Of a stretch of DNA of 64,000 bases, positions 9,099 through 17,086 are shown one piece after another. How positions within the stretch are numbered: the stretch's first letter is position 1; the number at the start of each line of letters is the position of its first letter. The notes under the pieces are model-generated. The model was not told the origin of the DNA. It saw only the letters and a list, made by a program, of their open reading frames with translations, and did not search any database. This DNA comes from Edaphobacter lichenicola (GTDB lineage Bacteria; Acidobacteriota; Terriglobia; Terriglobales; Acidobacteriaceae), in the NCBI RefSeq assembly GCF_025264645.1, contig NZ_CP073696.1:4588001-4652000 (forward strand). The letters run 5' to 3'. The position numbers and the translations under genes are program-made.

Positions 9099-9545
9099 AT
9101 GGCATTCTCAACAGGTGGTCCCGTAGGTTCTTGTCTTTCTTCTGAAATCGATGTAACGCCTCTCATCGATGTCTTGCTCGTTATGCTGATCATCTTCATG
9201 GTGATTGTGCCGATTGCGTCTCACGGCCTAGAAACTGCTCTCCCTTCTGACTATCCCGTGAGGACGTTGAACGAAACCCCGGATACTCCTGTTGTTGTTC
9301 AGATTGAACAAGGCTCTTCCTCCATTCGCTACTTCATTAATGGCGTGTCTGTGGAGAGGGCCGAGATTCCGCGGCGGTTGTCCGATCTGCTCTCACAGCG
9401 ATCCGGCCGGCGGATGCTTTTGAAGGCGGATGCGGAACTGGACTTCGGCATTATTGCAGGAATACTTAATGCAGGTCAGGCCGCTGGAGCACAGGGCATC
9501 GGGCTGATGACGCCTGGGCTTCAGAATTCCGTCATTAAAAAATGA
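9099..9545 (+). CDS. exbD: biopolymer transporter ExbD (third of three)
   Basis: I choose the ATG at 9099 because GGGAG lies 9 nt upstream and the resulting N-terminus (MAFSTGGPVGSCLSSEIDVT) aligns with the second ExbD; ATG 9090 sits directly on the Shine-Dalgarno, and a GTG at 9060 adds an unrelated leader. The membrane helix carries Asp24 in PLIDVLLVMLIIFMVIVPIA. The 148-residue product ends AGAQGIGLMTPGLQNSVIKK. It probably completes the tonB-exbB-exbD3 group; an ABC permease begins 23 nt after the stop. Confidence 0.9.
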   Translation: MAFSTGGPVGSCLSSEIDVTPLIDVLLVMLIIFMVIVPIASHGLETALPSDYPVRTLNETPDTPVVVQIEQGSSSIRYFINGVSVERAEIPRRLSDLLSQRSGRRMLLKADAELDFGIIAGILNAGQAAGAQGIGLMTPGLQNSVIKK

Positions 9546-9568
9546 AGTCGGCCCTTTGTTGAGCGCCC

Positions 9569-10747
9569 GTGTTTGAGAGGGAGGAAAATCACATCTCCTC
9601 CGCTCTCAGGGTGGCTCCGCTCGTCTGTTTTACGCTAGACTTTCTAAGCTTGCTCACTAAACTGATCTTCGCCAATCTTGGCCACAGGCCTATCCGTACG
9701 CTGCTCAGCGTGCTTGCGATTGCGGTCGAGGTGACGATGATCCTGACGCTGGTTGGGGTCAGCTACGGCACTCTTGATGAGAGCGCGCAGCGTGCGCGTG
9801 GTGTCGGGGCCGACATCGTTTTCCGTCCGCCTGGCTCCTCGGCACTCGGGCTGAGCACGGCTCCGATGAGCGAAAAGATTCCGGCGATCCTGATGAAGGA
9901 ACCGCATGTCGCGTTTGCGATGGGGACTGTCGTTCTTCCCCTTGGCGGCGGGTTTGATTCGGTGACTGGCCTCGACATCGATCAATTCACCAAACTGAAT
10001 GGCGGCTTTCATTTTCTCGAGGGCGGCCCGATGGTGAACGATGACGACCTGATCGTCGATGAGGTCTACGCCAGGCAAAAGAAGTGGCACGTTGGCGACA
10101 CCGTGGATCTGATCAATCATCAGTGGAGGGTCGCGGGCATCTTTGAGCCGGGGAAGCTGGCGCGAATCGCCGTAAAGATGCGTGCGCTGCAGACCGACAC
10201 CGGAAACCCGGGGCACCTGAGCCAGATTTACGTCAAGCTGGATGATCCCAAGCGGGCCGATGCGGAGGTCGATGCGTTGCGCGCCAAGTATCCGGGCTAT
10301 CAGATCTTCACGATGGAGTACTTTACCTCGCTGCTCTCGATCAACAACGTTGGGCTGCTGAAGAATTTTATCTATGTCGTCATTGGAATCGCCATCATCG
10401 TTGGCTTCATAACCGTGTTTATGGCGATGTATACGGCTGTGCTGGAGCGAACACGAGAGATTGGGATATTGAAGGCGGTGGGCGGGTCTTCGGGGCTGAT
10501 TTTAAGTATTCTGTTCCGCGAGACGTTCGCGCTCGCGTTGCTGGGAGCAGCCCTGGGCATCGTGTTGACCTACGGGACGCAGTGGCTGATGAAGCACGCA
10601 GTCCACGCTAGCCTGGTGCAGGAGACGGTCTATAGCTGGTGGCCGATTGCGACGGGAATTGCGGTCGCAGGAGCCTTGCTGGGTGCGATCGTTCCCGGCA
10701 TTAAGGCGATCAAGCAGGATGTCACGGAGGCTCTTTCGTATGAGTGA
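9569..10747 (+). CDS. ABC transporter permease, FtsX/MacB-like
   Basis: This permease of about 392 residues has the MacB/LolC topology: one N-terminal membrane helix (about 41-63, RTLLSVLAIAVEVTMILTLV), a large extracytoplasmic domain (about 65-265), and three C-terminal helices (about 268-385) forming the FtsX domain with ERTREIGILKAVGGSS. Such permeases move lipids or hydrophobic compounds, or act mechanically, with a cytoplasmic ATPase. The N-terminus is uncertain: the GTG at 9569 has a weak ribosome site, and many relatives start near KLIFANLGHRP, so a TTG near 9650 is possible. Its stop overlaps the ATPase start by 8 nt, so the two are translationally coupled. Confidence 0.88.
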   Translation: MFEREENHISSALRVAPLVCFTLDFLSLLTKLIFANLGHRPIRTLLSVLAIAVEVTMILTLVGVSYGTLDESAQRARGVGADIVFRPPGSSALGLSTAPMSEKIPAILMKEPHVAFAMGTVVLPLGGGFDSVTGLDIDQFTKLNGGFHFLEGGPMVNDDDLIVDEVYARQKKWHVGDTVDLINHQWRVAGIFEPGKLARIAVKMRALQTDTGNPGHLSQIYVKLDDPKRADAEVDALRAKYPGYQIFTMEYFTSLLSINNVGLLKNFIYVVIGIAIIVGFITVFMAMYTAVLERTREIGILKAVGGSSGLILSILFRETFALALLGAALGIVLTYGTQWLMKHAVHASLVQETVYSWWPIATGIAVAGALLGAIVPGIKAIKQDVTEALSYE

Positions 10748-11414
10748 GCCCGTGATTATTGGAGTTCGTGGTCTGACCAAGACGTACCAGGTGGGTGATG
10801 TTGCGGTCCATGCGCTGCGCGGTGTCGATCTTGAGGTGAAGAGGGGAGAGTTTGTCGCACTTATCGGCGCCTCCGGTTCTGGAAAATCGACACTCTTTCA
10901 CATCCTCGGCGGCCTGACGCCGATGAGCGCAGGAACCGTTCAGATCAACGGGCGCGACCTGGCTGGTATGACCAACGCGGAGCGAACCGACCTCCGGAAG
11001 ACCACAGTCGGATTTGTGTTTCAAAAGTACAATCTGCTTCCGACGCTGACTGCCGAGGACAATATCCGCATCGTGCAATATATTGGCGGGCGCCCTACGG
11101 CGTTTGATCCGGCGTTTCAGGAGATTTTGCAGTTGCTCGGTATCTCCGACAGGATGAAGCACAAGCCTCGTGCGCTTTCAGGAGGGCAGCAGCAGCGGGT
11201 TGCGATTGCGCGAGGCATCGTCAATTCGCCCGCAATTTTACTGGCCGATGAGCCGACCGGCAATCTGGACAGCGAAAACTCGGCCGGGGTATTGAATCTG
11301 ATGAAGGACCTGAACCGGCGTCTGGGACAGACGATTCTGATGATTACTCACGACGCGGATGCGGCCTCGTATGCGGACAGAATCGTCAAAATGCGCGATG
11401 GGCGTATTGTTTGA
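10740..11414 (+). CDS. ABC transporter ATP-binding protein, LolD/MacB-like
   Basis: The ATPase partner of the preceding permease, about 224 residues from the ATG at 10740, which overlaps the permease stop (ATGAGTGA). An in-frame ATG 93 nt upstream would place the N-terminus inside the permease and adds a non-family leader. Motifs in order: Walker A GASGSGKST (43-51), Q-loop in FVFQKYNLLPTLT, signature LSGGQQQRVAIARGIV, Walker B ILLADEPTGNLD, and H-loop MITHD. The KYNLLPTLTAEDN and DLRKTTVGFVFQ segments are typical of the LolD/MacB/FtsE group. Confidence 0.95.
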   Translation: MSEPVIIGVRGLTKTYQVGDVAVHALRGVDLEVKRGEFVALIGASGSGKSTLFHILGGLTPMSAGTVQINGRDLAGMTNAERTDLRKTTVGFVFQKYNLLPTLTAEDNIRIVQYIGGRPTAFDPAFQEILQLLGISDRMKHKPRALSGGQQQRVAIARGIVNSPAILLADEPTGNLDSENSAGVLNLMKDLNRRLGQTILMITHDADAASYADRIVKMRDGRIV

Positions 11415-11677
11415 GGGCGATTGTTTGGTGCTCTGAGTGGACTTTGAGGCTCGAGGGCGCATCGTACCGTATAGAGCATTGGATCTGAACAAAGTCTTGC
11501 GTCTATCATGAAAAATCGGTTGGCAGTAACCAAAGATCGGTGAAAGAATGGATCCCCTAGTCACGTTAGGAGATATACCATTACAATCAATCGATAGCCG
11601 GGAAACGTGGTCAGATAGTTTCATAATTTTCTGTGCAACACAAACTCGCGCCTAATTTGAAGGAGACGATTCGCCCA
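11415..11677 (+). other. intergenic region before the TPR lipoprotein gene
   Basis: 263 bp without a supported gene. It presumably holds the end of the ABC operon and the promoter of the lipoprotein gene. I see no convincing terminator hairpin and no clear operator. A purine-rich GAAGGAGA near 11658-11665 is the ribosome site for the ATG at 11678. Confidence 0.5.
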
Positions 11678-12499
11678 ATGAAATTCACCGCACGGATTCC
11701 GGTTACGGCCGCTCTGCTGGCGCTGCTGCTTCTTACTGCAACCGGGTGTAATCGCCTGAAGGCTCGGGATCAGTTGACCAAGGGCGTGCAGGCGTTCAAG
11801 AACGCACGTTACGAAGAGGCAGTGAACCACTTTCAGAATTCAATCGCCCTCGATCCAAACTATGAGGATGCGAAGCTGTATCTGGCCACGGCGTACTCCT
11901 ACCAGGTTGTGCCGAATTTAGATACGCCAGAGAATCTGGCGATTGCGCAGAAGGCACTGGATGGCTTTAATGCTGTTCTGGCGAAGGATCCGAACGATCT
12001 GACAGCGTTGAAGCAGATCGCCTCGATCAATCGCAACATCAAGAAATTCGATGTGGCGAAGGAGTACGAGAAGAAGGTTATCGCGATCGCTCCTAACGAC
12101 CCAGAGGCGTATTACACCGTCGGCTTTGTGGATTGGACGCTTGCGTACAAGAATGCCATCACGATCCTTGCCGCGGATGGATTGACCGATGCTGGTGACG
12201 GCAACCCGAAGAAGAGCAAAGGTGCATGCCAGAAGTTGCAGGCAGCGAATACTGATCTCGTGAACGAAGGGTTGCAGTATCTGAATAAGGCTGTCGAGCT
12301 GAATCCGACGTATGACGATGCGATGCAGTACCTTCAGTTGACCTATCGCCGGAAGGCTGACCTGGCGTGCGGCGACGAAGCGGCTCGCAAGGAAGATATG
12401 GCGCAGGTGGATTCGTGGATTCAGAAGGCCATGGGCGCCCGGAAGATCAACGAAGAGAAGAAGGAAAAGGCAACTCAGGGCGGCGTAACGATGCAGTAA
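11678..12499 (+). CDS. TPR-repeat lipoprotein
   Basis: About 273 residues. The start is the ATG at 11678, preceded by GAAGGAGA. The signal peptide ends in a lipobox, LLLTATGC with Cys24, so the mature protein should be lipid-anchored. Tetratricopeptide repeats follow, with characteristic pieces such as NARYEEAVNHFQNSIALDPN (about 42-61), then repeats around 95-125 and 200-230. TPR lipoproteins of this type usually act as scaffolds in envelope assembly; the partner is unknown. A strong terminator follows the stop by about 20 nt, so it is probably monocistronic or the end of a unit. Confidence 0.85.
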   Translation: MKFTARIPVTAALLALLLLTATGCNRLKARDQLTKGVQAFKNARYEEAVNHFQNSIALDPNYEDAKLYLATAYSYQVVPNLDTPENLAIAQKALDGFNAVLAKDPNDLTALKQIASINRNIKKFDVAKEYEKKVIAIAPNDPEAYYTVGFVDWTLAYKNAITILAADGLTDAGDGNPKKSKGACQKLQAANTDLVNEGLQYLNKAVELNPTYDDAMQYLQLTYRRKADLACGDEAARKEDMAQVDSWIQKAMGARKINEEKKEKATQGGVTMQ

Positions 12500-12520
12500 T
12501 CGCAGTCGTACTGTTTGCGA

Positions 12521-12554
12521 GAGGCCTCCTGTAATGGGAGGCCTCTTTTATTTG
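12521..12554 (+). terminator. rho-independent terminator after the TPR lipoprotein gene
   Basis: GAGGCCTCC (12521-12529) pairs perfectly with GGAGGCCTC (12537-12545) across a 7-nt loop and is followed by TTTTATTT. It lies 21 nt after the lipoprotein stop and 50 nt before the carboxylase gene, separating the two. Confidence 0.9.
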
Positions 12555-12606
12555 TGGCGTCGTCGGCCTATGGGATGTTGCTTGTTGCGTGGGGTAAAAT
12601 TGCCGC

Positions 12607-14115
12607 TTGCGAAGATCGATTAAAAAAGTGCTGATTGCGAACCGCGGTGAGATAGCACTGCGGGTTATTCGAGGGTGCCGGGAGATGGGGATAGCCACCG
12701 TCGCGGTCTACTCCGATGTGGATCGAACTGCACTCCACGTCTTGCATGCCGACGAGGCGTACCGGCTGGGGCCAGCACCGGCTTCGCAGAGCTACCTGTT
12801 AGGTGATCTGATCCTGGACGTGGCTCGGCGAGCGGGGGCGGATGCGGTGCATCCAGGTTATGGGTTTCTCTCGGAGAATGCGGAGTTTGCTGAGGCTTGT
12901 GTTGCGGCGGGTGTGACGTTTATCGGGCCGCCTGCAGGTGCGATGCGGGTACTGGGATCGAAGACCAAGGCTCGGCAGGCGGCGGATGCGGCGGGGATGC
13001 CGCGGGTTCCGGGAAGTGTGACCGGGTTGGCTGACGTCGCGGAGGCAACGCGCGTGGCTGCGGGGATTGGATATCCGGTGATGCTGAAGGCTGCGGCTGG
13101 GGGCGGCGGGAAGGGAATGCGGGCGGTCTCGCGCGTCGAGGATCTGGCAGCAGCATTTACCGCGGCAAGCAGCGAGGCGGAGCGAAGCTTCAAGTCGGGT
13201 GAGGTCTATCTGGAGAAGCTGATCGAGCGGCCGCGGCACATCGAGATCCAGCTGATCGCGGATGAGCATGGTGGCTGCATCTATCTGGGCGAGCGCGAGT
13301 GCTCGGTGCAGCGGAGGCATCAGAAGGTCATCGAGGAGGCTCCGTCGGCTGTTGTGGGGGCAGAGTTGCGCCGCAGGATGGGCGAGGCTGCGGCGAAGCT
13401 GGCGCTTTCGGCCGGGTATGTAAACGCTGGAACGGTGGAGTTTCTGGTCGATGCCGAGGAGAACTTCTACTTCCTGGAGATGAATACGCGGCTGCAAGTT
13501 GAACATCCCGTGACCGAGATGGTGACGGGGCTCGACCTTGTGCAGATGCAGCTTCATGTGGCGATGGGCGAGGCTTTGCCGCTGACGCAGGAGCAGGTGC
13601 GATTGCGTGGTCACGCGATCGAGTGCCGAATCTATGCGGAAGATCCTGAGAACCAGTTCTTCCCTTCGCCTGGGCTGATCACGCGGCTTATTCAGCCGAG
13701 CGGTCCGGGAATCCGCGAGGACTGCGCGGTCTATGAGGGTTGGAATGTGCCGCTCGACTACGATCCGATGCTGTCGAAGCTGGTGGCGTTTGCTGAGACG
13801 CGGGAGATGGCGATCGATCGGATGTTGCGCGCTCTGGATGAGTATGTGATCGGCGGGATCAAGACGAACATTGGGCTGTTCCGGCGAATTTTGATGGATG
13901 AGGACTTTCGCGCGGCGCGGATCGATACGGGGTATCTGGAGCGACTGCTGGCGGGTAAGCCTGCCGGCATCGCGGAGCAGGTGCCGAAGGATGTTGTGGC
14001 CGTGGCGGCGGCGTTGTTTGCGGCTTCGTCGAGGCGTGAGTCGGTGGCGGTGGCTGATGGAGCAGAGGAGAGCCGGTGGGCCGTTACGGGTCGGCGGGAG
14101 GGCTTGCGGCTTTGA
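12607..14115 (+). CDS. biotin carboxylase subunit of an acyl-CoA carboxylase
   Basis: ATP-dependent biotin carboxylase, 502 residues from a TTG at 12607 (MRRSIKKVLIANRGEIALRV; a GTG at 12628 is an alternative). Seen in order: the N-terminal biotin-carboxylase domain with HPGYGFLSEN, the ATP-grasp glycine loop AAAGGGGKGMR, ERECSVQRRHQKVIEEAP, and the catalytic EMNTRLQVEHPVTEMVTG. A C-terminal biotin-carboxylase cap and a stub ending in VTGRREGLRL follow. Plain AccC is about 450 residues. The extra 50 residues match the start of the linking domain of long acyl-CoA carboxylase alpha chains, and the rest is encoded by the next, overlapping gene. No carboxyltransferase gene is in the window, so whether it serves acetyl-, propionyl- or methylcrotonyl-CoA is open. 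Confidence 0.92.
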   Translation: MRRSIKKVLIANRGEIALRVIRGCREMGIATVAVYSDVDRTALHVLHADEAYRLGPAPASQSYLLGDLILDVARRAGADAVHPGYGFLSENAEFAEACVAAGVTFIGPPAGAMRVLGSKTKARQAADAAGMPRVPGSVTGLADVAEATRVAAGIGYPVMLKAAAGGGGKGMRAVSRVEDLAAAFTAASSEAERSFKSGEVYLEKLIERPRHIEIQLIADEHGGCIYLGERECSVQRRHQKVIEEAPSAVVGAELRRRMGEAAAKLALSAGYVNAGTVEFLVDAEENFYFLEMNTRLQVEHPVTEMVTGLDLVQMQLHVAMGEALPLTQEQVRLRGHAIECRIYAEDPENQFFPSPGLITRLIQPSGPGIREDCAVYEGWNVPLDYDPMLSKLVAFAETREMAIDRMLRALDEYVIGGIKTNIGLFRRILMDEDFRAARIDTGYLERLLAGKPAGIAEQVPKDVVAVAAALFAASSRRESVAVADGAEESRWAVTGRREGLRL

Positions 14116-14606
14116 CAGTCTGGCTTGAGATTGAAGGAGAGAAGCGGCGCGTGGAGTTGCCGGCTGAAGCGGGCAGAGGCGGCGTGATCGAGTGCGTGGT
14201 CGATGGCCAATCTGTAACTGTCGATGGGCGGTTTTTGCAGGCTGGGGTTTTGTCGTTGCTGGTGGGGGGGCGGCAGTATCGGTGTGTGCTTGATGGCGAC
14301 GGTGTGGTGATTGATGGCCGGCGGTTTGGGTTTGAGGTGGAAGATCCTCGGTCGCTGCAGGGCAGGCGCGGTGCGGGAGCCGGTACGGACGGGCCGCGGC
14401 CAGTGAAGTCCCCCATGCCGGGTCGCGTGGTGCGAGTGCTGATCGAGGTGGGTCAGGAGGTGGAGGCAGGAGAGGCCGTGGTGGTGATCGAAGCGATGAA
14501 GATGCAGAATGAGCTGAAATCCCCCAAGGCCGGGCGCGTCGGGAGAGTTGCGGTCAGTGTCGGGGACACGGTCGGAGCGGGTGACGTGCTGGTGGTCGTC
14601 GAGTAG
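14112..14606 (+). CDS. biotin carboxyl carrier subunit of an acyl-CoA carboxylase
   Basis: About 164 residues from the TTG at 14112, which overlaps the preceding stop as TTGA and has GGGAGG (14096-14101) 10 nt upstream; a GTG at 14076 would add 12 residues. Residues 1-75 are beta-rich and resemble the BT linking domain of propionyl/methylcrotonyl-CoA carboxylase alpha chains. A Gly/Pro linker follows, then a biotinyl domain from KSPMPGRVV to the end with the biotin site EAMKM (Lys130). Together with the upstream gene it totals about 666 residues, the length of a one-piece alpha subunit, so this looks like a natural split kept together by translational coupling. Confidence 0.88.
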   Translation: MTVWLEIEGEKRRVELPAEAGRGGVIECVVDGQSVTVDGRFLQAGVLSLLVGGRQYRCVLDGDGVVIDGRRFGFEVEDPRSLQGRRGAGAGTDGPRPVKSPMPGRVVRVLIEVGQEVEAGEAVVVIEAMKMQNELKSPKAGRVGRVAVSVGDTVGAGDVLVVVE

Positions 14607-14756
14607 CCAAGTGAATGGAATCTTTACCGAACACACTTTTGGTTTTCAGCCGAAAAACAGGATGTCAAGGCCCAAAACTATCTAAACGACTGCCGGTCAA
14701 CCACATCCTTGTGGCGTGTGAGTTTCGTCCCTCACTCTCTACGTGAGATAGAGACG

Positions 14757-14797
14757 AAAAAAGACCTCGCCTCTGACAGGCGAGGTCTTCCGTTTTA
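14757..14797. terminator. bidirectional rho-independent terminator
   Basis: AAGACCTCGCC (14761-14771) and GGCGAGGTCTT (14779-14789) form a perfect 11-bp stem with a 7-nt loop. An A-run lies on the left (14757-14762) and a TTTT on the right (about 14793-14796), so it can terminate in both directions. It most likely ends the carboxylase operon. Confidence 0.85.
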
Positions 14798-14869
14798 GCT
14801 CGGGTTGGCTGCTAACTCCTGGGAGGGCGCTGCGCGGCGTTGATAGAGCCGCAGTCACTCAACAGCGAT

Positions 14870-14907
14870 AACCCTTGAGGACATTCCGTGTGAGGTCCTC
14901 AAGGGTT
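14870..14907. repeat. 13-bp perfect inverted repeat with 12-nt loop
   Basis: AACCCTTGAGGAC (14870-14882) pairs exactly with GTCCTCAAGGGTT (14895-14907). No T-run follows, so it is not a standard terminator. It could be a second terminator, a processed RNA structure or a protein-binding site. Confidence 0.7.
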
Positions 14908-15201
14908 AGTCGACGATTTGGATTACTGGTCTCTGGTTAGACAAGGATGAACAACACCAGGCTTACCTTCACGAGCAGTGAGGTCCAGAGGTGGTCGGCG
15001 CAGAAGGCAGGATGACGGAGAACAGTCATGTCTTGTACTCGCTTGGATTGGGATATTGGATGAAATGCCTCGCCGGTCAATGTTGAGATCGAGCCACGCT
15101 CGGAAGCGCATCGCTATGGATGGTCACGTTTCAAATGCGGTTCGTATCCGGTTTGACACGGCAGAGTCTGAACGATCCCAAGCACTGACATCGCTGGCGA
15201 T

Positions 15202-15573
15202 CTACATTGCTGGAGTGGCGCAAACTACCTGCCCGTGTGCCTGAGTGGAATCAAGATTTCTGGTGATCTGTGGTCCTACCTGAATGGTGCGTAGATAGTG
15301 TGTCCCGTTACACATATCAAATTTCAAGTTGAAGTAAGACTTCCCGGGATCCGAGGGGCCGAGAACCTGTTTGATGCTTTTTTGAGGGTCATTTTCGTTG
15401 ACCAGCCTCACGAAGTACCCATCGTTAATCAGTTCATAGTGACCAGCCGGCAGTAATTGACCGTTCGCCACAAAGCTATACGGAAAGTTGAAGTGCGCTG
15501 TTGATTGAGCAGATGCTGCAATTGAGCCAAAGAAAGCGCATGACAATAAAAGTGTTCTAACAGTTGATCGCAT
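15202..15573 (-). CDS. small secreted protein of unknown function
   Basis: I start at the ATG at 15573 because GAGGAGAT lies just upstream and the product then begins with a good signal peptide (MRSTVRTLLLSCAFFGSIAA, cleavage near ASA-Q). The mature protein is about 100 residues, beta-rich, with two Cys (in FDMCNGTHY and the C-terminal VVCATPAM) that could form a disulfide. The FVANGQLLPAGHYEL segment is reminiscent of short exported proteins common in acidobacteria, but I cannot assign a function. It stands alone downstream of the hydrolase gene on the same strand. Confidence 0.7.
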   Translation of the reverse strand: MRSTVRTLLLSCAFFGSIAASAQSTAHFNFPYSFVANGQLLPAGHYELINDGYFVRLVNENDPQKSIKQVLGPSDPGKSYFNLKFDMCNGTHYLRTIQVGPQITRNLDSTQAHGQVVCATPAM

Positions 15574-15667
15574 ATGGATCTCCTCTGCTAGAAAAGACAG
15601 TTTTTCGGCGTTCTTATTCCCCTTTTTCAGCACGTTTTTTAAGCGGCGTCACTTTTTTCTATTCCTT

Positions 15668-16726
15668 TTACAAAGCGTTGACATCTATGACAGCCTGCGC
15701 AAAGGCTTGCGGCGCCTCTTGTGGCATGTTGTGTCCGATCCCACCACTGATGAGACGGTATTCATATTTGCCCGAGAACTTATTGCGATATGCTGCGCTG
15801 TCCGCGTGGATCGCACCGTTGGAATCGCCTTCCATGGTAATGGTGGGTATGGTGATGACTGGACCCGCGGCCAGCCGCTTTTCCAGATCGTCGTACTTCC
15901 GCTCGCCGTCGGCGAGACCGATCCGCCAGCGATAGTTATGGATCACGATGTCGATATGATCCGGGTTGTTGAACGACGCTGCGGTGCGGTCGAACGTGGC
16001 ATCGTCGAAGTTCCACTTGGGCGATGCGGTCTGCCAGATGAGCTTATTGAAGTCATGAAGGTATTTTGCATAACCGGCCCGGCCAAGATCGGTGGCGAAA
16101 TAGTACTGGTACCAGAACGCGAGCGTAGGTTTGGGTGGGAGCGGTGTCACCTTGGCTGCGACAGGGTTGCCGATAAGATAGCCGCTGACGGAGACAAGCG
16201 CTTTGCAGCGTTCCGGCCACAGGGCCGCCATGATGGCAGCCGTGCGCGCGCCCCAGTCAAAGCCGGCGACGGTGGCTTTCTGGATCTTGAGTGCATCCAT
16301 CAGAGCGATGATGTCGAGGGCGACAGCTGATTGCTGGCCGTTTCGCATGGTTGCGCTGGAGAGGAAGGCCGTTGAGCCATACCCGCGAAGGTAGGGAACG
16401 ATCACGTGATATCCCTTCGCTGCCAACAGAGGAGCGACATCGACAAAGCTGTAGATGTCGTAGGGCCAGCCGTGCAACAGAATCACCGCAGGGCCATCGG
16501 TTGGGCCAGCTTCGGCGTAGCCGATAGTGAGGACGCCGGCATCGATCTGCTTCAGCGACGCGAACGATGTGTGCGTACCGCGTCCAGTTTCCGGGTTTGT
16601 TGTACCGGATTGCGCTTCTGCGGAGCCGAACATGCCAAGCTGTGTGGCTGCGATTGTTATGGCGGCAGTACCCAAAAAGCGTCGACGTTGAAGGTCAATC
16701 TGTTCGGTCATCTTGATCGTTCTCAT
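15668..16726 (-). CDS. Tat-exported alpha/beta hydrolase, epoxide-hydrolase-like
   Basis: About 352 residues from the ATG at 16726, preceded by AAGGAG. The N-terminus carries a twin-arginine signal (QRRRFLGTAAITIAA). The hydrolase fold begins near residue 68 with the oxyanion motif HGWP (85-88), then YLRGYGST and the nucleophile elbow GFDWGAR with Asp157, as in epoxide hydrolases and haloalkane dehalogenases. The C-terminal GGIGHNMPQE supplies the catalytic His. An Asp nucleophile favours epoxide or halide substrates over esters. Export through Tat implies folding in the cytoplasm before secretion. It is divergent from the padR gene. Confidence 0.82.
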   Translation of the reverse strand: MRTIKMTEQIDLQRRRFLGTAAITIAATQLGMFGSAEAQSGTTNPETGRGTHTSFASLKQIDAGVLTIGYAEAGPTDGPAVILLHGWPYDIYSFVDVAPLLAAKGYHVIVPYLRGYGSTAFLSSATMRNGQQSAVALDIIALMDALKIQKATVAGFDWGARTAAIMAALWPERCKALVSVSGYLIGNPVAAKVTPLPPKPTLAFWYQYYFATDLGRAGYAKYLHDFNKLIWQTASPKWNFDDATFDRTAASFNNPDHIDIVIHNYRWRIGLADGERKYDDLEKRLAAGPVITIPTITMEGDSNGAIHADSAAYRNKFSGKYEYRLISGGIGHNMPQEAPQAFAQAVIDVNAL

Positions 16727-17022
16727 TGGTGAATCTCCTTGTTTTCGTTGAGGAGTTGGGTTCTCTGTCCATGTCGAGACCGCTCGTGCGGTGGTCTGGC
16801 CAGAAAAACTGTGGCGCCATGCTGGTGCGGGTTGGGCTTCAGAGATGCTGCGTTTATCCGATCCATCTGGAAGGACAACGGATGCTAGATACGCGATCAA
16901 AGAACAGGAATAAATCCGGAATTTAGCCGATTGTCGTTAGCTTTTCTCGTTTAGCGGGACTTTCCTGATGATCCTGTGCTGATTGCTGGGTCAAGATACT
17001 TGTGAACCTAACGATATTTTTC

Positions 17023-17075
17023 TTCCCATAGACATTCGAGTGGAGTATATTCCGTTCCCATAGATGTTCTAGGGG
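17023..17075. promoter_or_regulatory. two near-identical 21-bp direct repeats upstream of padR, candidate PadR operator
   Basis: TTCCCATAGACATTCGAGTGG (17023-17043, first 20 shared in spacing) and its partner at 17055-17075 begin with the same TTCCCATAGA and are offset by 32 bp, about three helical turns. The second copy runs into the ribosome site of padR. The position fits autoregulation by the PadR repressor, but binding is inferred. Confidence 0.5.
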
Positions 17076-17086
17076 AGAAGCAATTG

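Larger units (their letters stand above)
14607..15201. other. intergenic region with three successive hairpins
   Basis: A 595-bp gap without a supported gene. It holds a nested hairpin at 14723-14759 (TTTCGTC/GACGAAA outside, CTCAC/GTGAG inside), a bidirectional terminator at 14761-14789 and a 13-bp perfect inverted repeat at 14870-14907. From about 14910 to 15201 I see no clear signal; the short open frames there lack ribosome sites and family features. Confidence 0.6.

Noticed and set aside
14060..14120. Possible sequencing frameshift in a one-piece carboxylase alpha gene
   Set aside because: Set aside because the second gene has its own ribosome site and an overlapping start; kept as a test in the findings.
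14978..15244. Plus-strand 88-codon frame upstream of the small secreted protein
   Set aside because: Arg-rich, no ribosome site, no recognisable family, and it runs into the convergent gene.
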